64,000 bases of DNA from Ischnura elegans (lineage: Eukaryota > Arthropoda > Insecta > Odonata > Coenagrionidae), in contig NC_060252.1 of the NCBI RefSeq assembly GCF_921293095.1, positions 6,138,001 to 6,202,000 on the forward strand. The letters run 5' to 3'. Shown here in pieces: positions 58,151 through 64,000 of this stretch (the stretch's first letter is position 1; every line of letters starts with the position of its first letter). A program made the translations under genes and the position numbers. Below the pieces are notes generated by a model. The model saw only the letters and a list, made by a program, of their open reading frames with translations, made no database searches and had not been told where the DNA came from.

Positions 58151-59383
58151 GTGTTCATTTTTTCTATTTTTTAATGCTAAATTTAAATTGTCATCCTCTT
58201 TAAACTTTTCATTGCAGGCACTGTAGTTCTTGTGGAGAATTTTTTTCATTGCCAGAAAGTGAACGTAATTAAATTTGAAATGGATATCCCTTGATGGAAA
58301 AGGATAGCCAGTCAGATCATATGCTCAAATGAATTTTCTCTCAAAACATGGCCCTTGTTCAAGGATAAATTTTGCTCAGAAGGGTTTATGGGGTTGAATT
58401 TAGAGGGTGTTTGCCCACTAACATTTCAGATGACTTTGAACCCCTTTCACTCATGCACTGTCATCCCCATGCTCACTCACTCCAGTCCGAATGTCGCTAG
58501 GAAATGAACTATCGTTTGGGCTGGTTACTGCATTTTTTACTTTATGATGGCATAATCTATTTAATTCATAAATTTTCAATGTTCATCCTTGCAAGAGCAC
58601 ACACTGTTGAAAGTATGGATCGATTCCACTGATTCGTTGGTTCTGACTCCTGTTTGTTAAATGGTATCGTTCCCAGTTCTCGGTTCCTATCATTAAATAT
58701 GGGTTTCATTTCCATTTCTATTTTTCAAAAGCATTAAATAATTTTCACTAAGTTCTTGTGAAAAAATTTAAAATGAGAGAATAAAAAAAGAAATTAACAA
58801 AAATAGTTTTTTATAACCCATAATGTTGTCTCAAAAGTGATTAGATCAATTAAATCTCTCTTGCCTAATGCATGCAACAATAATTTTTTTATTTTTTAGG
58901 GAATTCCCATTTACATTATTCTTAGAAAGGGGGCTTTCAAATTGGGATTTTGGTACTTATCGATTGATTTATGGCTCTGTTCCGATTCTGGTTCTAAGGT
59001 TGAGAACCATTGGTGTGGAGAACCGAAGAGCCAAACTGAACCATCCCTACTTTATCGCGAATAAATGGATTGGTCTGCACTAGGGTGCCTCGTTTTGCCA
59101 CCTTTGTTTAGAAACGAATCGTAATACCCGGCAAAAGTTGCGTACTTGGGTGGGTATTACATATATGATTAATATCTTCTATTCGCCGTTTTGTTTTGAA
59201 ATTTAAAATTTTTTAACGAAGAACTTTTAAAAAATGTAAATAATTTTAATTAGATTTTAGCAAGAACTCATTTTTTCCAATGGAGTATAACATAGGCCTT
59301 TCCTTGATATTTTAGACCAAATATGTCAGCTCTATTGCTTTAAATATCGAGAAAATGACCTTTTATCGCACCCCCGAAAGAAG
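58151..59383. other. Intergenic, nothing recognised
   Basis: AT-rich. The sequence after 59081 (AGGGTGCCTCGTTTTGCCACC) may be the end of an element, but no partner end was found. Confidence 0.4.
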
Positions 59384-61966
59384 TTTTTGGGGTAGGCAAC
59401 CCGCAACACGTCGCGTCATTCTACGCTATGCATGCGATAAATGACGCAAAATAGAGATTTATTTTCAGTACAAAACGTTGAAATTATGTCTGAAGTGTCA
59501 AGGGCAGTCACTAGGATGAGTGTATGCTCTTTTATGCCATCACCGACTATATTGACCATATTTTCGTGTAAGAAGATATCACTGACGTTTCTGTCAATGC
59601 ATGTGCCATTTGGAAAAAAGCTTCTATTCCAGCAGTTACGCAAACCAGAGTACTTCAACCCATCTCACGCTACATGATGAAAACAATAGGACAAATTAAA
59701 TTCGATAGGGTACAACGGTAGTTCAGAAAACATAGGATGACTTGTTGAGGTCTTTTACTAAGGAGGCGACGAACTATTTGATGTAGCCTTCTGCAAATGT
59801 GCCAACTTTCCCAAATGTGTCGGTCATAAGGAAAAAATGTTTCTTTCGTAGAGTACCAGTTCCTTGTGGATAAGCGAGGTCCAAGAATATTCCGAATTGG
59901 AACTATTGACATCCCTATGTAAAAAAAATGCAAGAAAGGGCTGAACGTAATCATATAAATGAGAGGCTTAAACTCAAATCATCTGAATCAACAGTTGTCG
60001 TTTTTGAATGATAGTGAATACTTTGAGGATACTCAAGTTGATGAGGAAAACCATGGCAAATGGTGCGCTAAGGATATAGTATTCACCAAACCAAGGGAAA
60101 GAAAGTCCAAAGTCAAATTAGACTTGACTGAGACTGCCGTAATTCCCCAGAGATATAGCGTAAGTGAGGGGGCTGCAACACACATTACATCCACTGTACT
60201 CCACGCAGCTTTAAAAGCTGGAATTATATCTCAAAAGCAATATAGTGACATAACGTCTGTATTGTTTATGGACATGAGCAAAATTCAAGGTGCTCTATTA
60301 AAAAGTTCTCTATATCTAAAGCGCTGCTTTAGGGATGATGATCCCATCAAAACCCTGTACTTTGATGGAGGTCTTGACAAGGCAAAAACGCCCTAAGGTA
60401 CCGTCAGGGAATATATCACTTGTGGCAGAATCTAATGCACAATACGTTGGTCACGTCGCACCATCTTCCGGTTTAGCACATAATGAGGCTACAGCTATTT
60501 TCGAGTTCATGACCAGTCAACTCACAGTGGTGGCACAATTCGATGAGATTGGTGCTCTTGGCTATGACGGGACGAACACCAATGCGGGCTGGAAGGGCGG
60601 TAGGTACCCTCCAAAAATTAGAAGAAATGTCGGGAAAACCTGTGCAATGGGCTACTTGCCTTCTGCATTTCATTGAGTTCCCGTTTCAAGCTTTCTCTGC
60701 TCATACCAACCGTGCTTTTTCCAGCCCGTATTAATACACAGGTAACATAGTTTTCCTGGGAAATATGATGCCTGGGAAACTAAATAAAGCGCGTTGATTG
60801 ACCATAGCTAACAGACTTCTTAGGTTATACATTTGGACTACGAAACCTACCAATAAATTCATCGAAATGGGGATATTTATATTAAATGCCTAGGTATATA
60901 CTAGGACTCAATCTTCCATCGCCGATGATGATCGTCACGTCTGTGTGACCAATCGAATTCTATGATCATAGATATAGATACTTGCCAAGAAAACACCAAG
61001 CAGTAGATTCATACATCCAAACAAAAGTGTTTCCTGCACTCCCAGAAAATATTCTTCCCGTAGTGGTAAGTGATCATCAACTGACTGTCCGACAGGAGGC
61101 GCTAATTAAAATTCTAAGGGCTATAGAACACGAATCAGATAATTTAAATCATTGCATCAGATGAAAAATTGCTCCCTATTTGAATTTTGAAGCCATGAAT
61201 TATGGAGAAATGATTAACTGGGAAAGCACTGATGTTTCTATTACCATGGCAATGGTTGCGAGAAATATATCAAATGAATGACTCGTTAAAAAAAACTGTA
61301 TCTTACTGAAAATACTTCGCCATAATAGTAATTCGCCGCATGTCTCTGTCACACAGTGGCAGTGGAACGGACTGTGAAGATAGACTCCGAAGCGGCTACC
61401 CATGTATGCGGCAATAACGACAGGGACCGCTTCATCAGATCCACTTTGATTTCACGGCAAGTTCTGCCAAATTTTCAATCAAAATCTCAATTTTTCACAA
61501 TAATGGAGGACGGTGAGGATTCAGATAAAATGAACTGGTCTGCATTACGTTGGTAGGGTAGAAGCGGAGGAGCCCAAGGTGCAGCCACCTCCACGCGGTG
61601 GGCTTTGGGTCGCTTGGCTAGCTTCTCTGAGTAGGTGAGCGAAGAGCTCCACATTTGCGAGATTACACTAAAATAAACCCCATTTTTGATCACAGGGGGA
61701 GGTGAATTTGATCCTTGAGGGACATAAAACCGTCATAGTGAATCCCAAATGATAATATCCATCTTCAGTGACATCGTCTTACGGGAAAATATGGTCAGTA
61801 CTGTCGGCGATGGCATAAAAGAGAGTGATCCCATCTAAGTGACTACCCTTGGCAATTTCAGTTATGATTTCCTCGTTTATGACTTAGAAAATCTCTACTT
61901 TGCGTCATTTATCGCATGTATAGCGTAAAACGAGGCTGCTTATTGCGGGTTGCCTACCCAAAAAGA
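59384..61966. mobile_element. Transposon-like unit with ~200-bp inverted arms
   Basis: The arms 59384-59590 and 61768-61966 are diverged reverse complements, sharing GGGTAGGCAACCCGC, CATGCGATAAATGACGCAAA and ATGCCATC-type words. The coding scrap at 59959-60730 lies between them. The arms themselves contain a coding-like segment (minus strand in the left arm: LHENMVNIVGDGIKE; plus strand in the right arm: LRENMVSTVGDGIKE), so this could be an inverted duplication of a gene part and not true terminal repeats. Confidence 0.55.
59959..60734 (+). pseudogene. Frameshifted transposon-like protein, unknown family
   Basis: A 145-codon frame (59959-60396) ends ...KTLYFDGGLDKAKTP; the protein continues in another frame with GNISLVAESNAQYVGHVAPS, then GYDGTNTNAGWKGG, and after a second frame change VGTLQKLEEMSGKPVQWATC and LLHFIEFP. 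This order resembles uncharacterised repeat-encoded proteins found in many arthropod genomes; I cannot name the superfamily. At 60982-61164 another open piece (QALIKILRAIEHESDNLNH) may be part of the same gene. At least two frameshifts make it non-functional. Confidence 0.5.
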
Positions 61967-62065
61967 AACTGCTAATAAAAATATTAATAAAATCCATTCC
62001 TCGGTGGTTTTGTCGCTTGGAAAAATTACGAACGTCCCTCAATTATCGCTAGAGCCTGGAGTCTC

Positions 62066-62398
62066 ATGTTAAGTTGTGGTTCAAATTATGTTACCAATGA
62101 AACATATTTTGTTGATATATTAATGCAACGCAACCTACATTGTCTTGGGCTGCTATTCTGTATGGAATTACACCGTGCTGTTCGCCAATACAGCGGGAGT
62201 AAGCGTAATAATATTGCGTATGCCGACCTGTTGCAATACGATATTCCGAACGGTGTTGTCGATGCTTCAATTCCACCGGAAGGCGTAGTTCTCAAAATTT
62301 CTGTAGCGCCGGTGCCATTCAATATTCAAGGGTTGGAAAATATTCCACCGTCTCCCGAACCGGACTATTCGGTATTACTCCCCGCAATGCGATGTTGA
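62066..62398 (+). CDS. Unassigned 110-codon ORF
   Basis: Opens at ATG 62066 and ends TGA at 62396-62398. The second half (LLQYDIPNGVVDASIPPEGV, ending in a Pro-rich tail PPSPEPDYSVLLP) has balanced, protein-like composition, and the DNA is less AT-rich than its surroundings. No family recognised; it might be an exon, part of the neighbouring transposon, or chance. Confidence 0.25.
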   Translation: MLSCGSNYVTNETYFVDILMQRNLHCLGLLFCMELHRAVRQYSGSKRNNIAYADLLQYDIPNGVVDASIPPEGVVLKISVAPVPFNIQGLENIPPSPEPDYSVLLPAMRC

Positions 62399-63532
62399 AT
62401 TGTTTTTCTGAGGATAAAGTAGCCAAATTACGTATCGAAAAATGGAAAAATAACTAAAAATGAAATGAAATCGCCTTTATTATAGTAATATAATCGTAGC
62501 ATAGGTACGTGCTGAATTACGAGTAGTTAAGCGAATTGAATAGAAATGATCTTTTCGAGCTTATGTGTGGAGCACAAACTTGCTTCATTGAAAGCACGTA
62601 AGCAATAACAATTGATGCAAAGAAATACAACGAATAGCAAAACTATTCCGCAATACATTCATATTTACTCCGCATAATTTTATTTCAATATCTTACGTGC
62701 GGCGTAAAGATCCTCAATGTAGCCTCTCAGGTAAATCCTTGAATTTCTCCAAGCTTGTGTTCACCCATTTTCATAAGTTTTCGCCAAATAAAATAAAAGG
62801 TATAGCTAAAACGAAAACGAATAATACCATGTATTTGATCTGCGGTTCATTCGCTCAAGTGTACTGCATATATATATATACAAGTACATGCTTCGAGTCA
62901 AAATTCTTTTCCACACATCATTCGCTATCCCTCTACAAACCTGGAATTTTTTTAAAAGGTAACTCGGGTAACAAACATAAATTGCTTGCTTAAAAAAATT
63001 GATTTCTCCGAATATTAAAAAAGGTTCTGAACTTTTATGATTAACCATAAAAGTTATATTCAGTTTCAATGAACAACAATATAATACAATACTCATAATG
63101 TGGACTTCAATACAAATAGTTGCCTCCAGAAGCAAGATAGTTTTTCACACAATTAAGATTCAGTTTATCGGTACAGTAGAGGGTCTATCAGAATTTTAAC
63201 TGAGCATTTTGCAATCAGCTGATACGAAAACAATAATAAGAGGTGACACAACAACACTTTCCACACGATTCACTAGTGCTTAGATTGGCTTGCTCACAGC
63301 TTTTCCATCCATCTTCAAATTCACCATCACCTCCCTCTGTTTTTTCTAAATATACGGATGGAACATCGAGATTATACCATCATTATACAGGAAAGCACAG
63401 CTGTAACGTCGTAACCTACTACATTTCCTAAGCAAAAGAATAAATAGTGAAATTTCGGGAGTCGTATAATACAAAGCTATCATTAGAAACGAAAGCTACG
63501 AGTTCATTCAATCAAACCATATCGTCACGAAT
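62399..63532. other. Intergenic, nothing recognised
   Basis: AT-rich, with an AT microsatellite near 62868-62880. No gene supported. Confidence 0.45.
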
Positions 63533-63828
63533 CAGGGTCGCAGCTAAGAATTAAGGTCAGGGGGTGGTTTTAGGCGCAACTGATACTAACGTGTGTAGGG
63601 GTATTGCATACCCGCCATGGTAAGCAGGAGTTGCGGGGGCCCTCCTCCAGAAAATTTTTAATAATAATGGTTCAGAATGGCGATTTTTACGGCTTTTGAG
63701 GGATATTTGATTACTCCTAACACTATTCTATAAGTAATACTGATCCAAATAAATAAAATGGATTAAACTAAAAAATTTCTCTGAGCTCTGGGGGGTATCC
63801 CCCAAAACCCCCCCTCGCTGAGCCACTG
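63533..63828 (+). mobile_element. hAT-like MITE family A, copy 6
   Basis: 296 bases from CAGGGTCGCAGC to GCTGAGCCACTG, close to copy 2. Both flanks are TCACGAAT, a perfect 8-bp duplication. Confidence 0.93.
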
Positions 63829-63932
63829 TCACGAATAACACTATCGAATTTTATATTTATTTTGTCATGCAAAAAATAAACAGACGCCGAAGCTAAACGC
63901 CATTGTGAAGAACTTCGAACATATTTATTTTT

Positions 63933-64000
63933 CAATAATTACTTAGCAACAACGTTACCTTACGTTGGACAATAATTACTTAGCAACAATAATTACCTTA
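63933..64000. repeat. 37-bp-period repeat at the right edge
   Basis: The 20-base word starting CAATAATTACTTAGCAAC occurs at 63933 and again at 63970. The repeat reaches the window edge, so copy number is unknown. Confidence 0.6.

Noticed and set aside
1..64000. CRISPR arrays, operons, bacterial insertion sequences
   Set aside because: No regularly spaced direct repeats with unique spacers, and the gene structure is plainly eukaryotic.

Overview
This is nuclear DNA from an animal, most likely an insect or another arthropod. The genes have many introns with GT/AG splice sites, the DNA is AT-rich and full of transposons, and there are no operons or ribosome binding sites. The species cannot be fixed from the sequence. 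Two host genes are supported, transcribed away from each other and separated by about 28 kb of repeat-rich DNA.

Region 1 (about 0.6-14.5 kb, minus strand): a polypeptide N-acetylgalactosaminyltransferase (pgant/GALNT) gene. Nine coding exons join without a frame error into 576 codons: a type II membrane anchor, the catalytic domain (DDASER, DAHCE and HVGH motifs), and most of the C-terminal ricin-type lectin domain. The last exon lies beyond the left edge. Its introns hold a TA-flanked MITE, a 26-bp perfect hairpin, and a nearly intact CR1/Jockey-like LINE (about 3.15-7.13 kb) inserted antisense to the gene. In this LINE, ORF1 and ORF2 share one reading frame and are separated by a single TGA followed by CTAG, the known readthrough context; ORF2 has no upstream ATG that would keep its endonuclease N-terminus.

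Region 2 (about 14.6-42.9 kb): intergenic DNA dominated by mobile elements. It holds short hAT-like elements with 8-bp target duplications (one inserted into another copy of itself), a three-level nest (Penelope-like remnant, then a hAT-like element, then a LINE fragment), tRNA-derived SINEs, LINE remnants, a Helentron-type endonuclease fragment beside a long hairpin, two near-identical pairs of anonymous repeats, and a 2.7-kb stretch bounded by long diverged inverted repeats. One small ORF with a signal-peptide-like start lies under a well-placed TATA/initiator pair.

Region 3 (about 43.1-58 kb, plus strand): a king tubby/TULP gene. Ten exons give 461 residues ending in the classic tubby C-terminus. 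Exons 3 and 4 are a tandem duplication: both are 96 bp, both are phase 1 at each end, and both begin with the same peptide. Introns hold a SINE, a hAT-like element and a fold-back repeat.

Region 4 (about 58-64 kb): a decayed transposon-like unit with frameshifted coding segments between ~200-bp inverted arms, one unassigned 110-codon ORF, another hAT-like element with a perfect 8-bp target duplication, and a 37-bp-period repeat running off the right edge.
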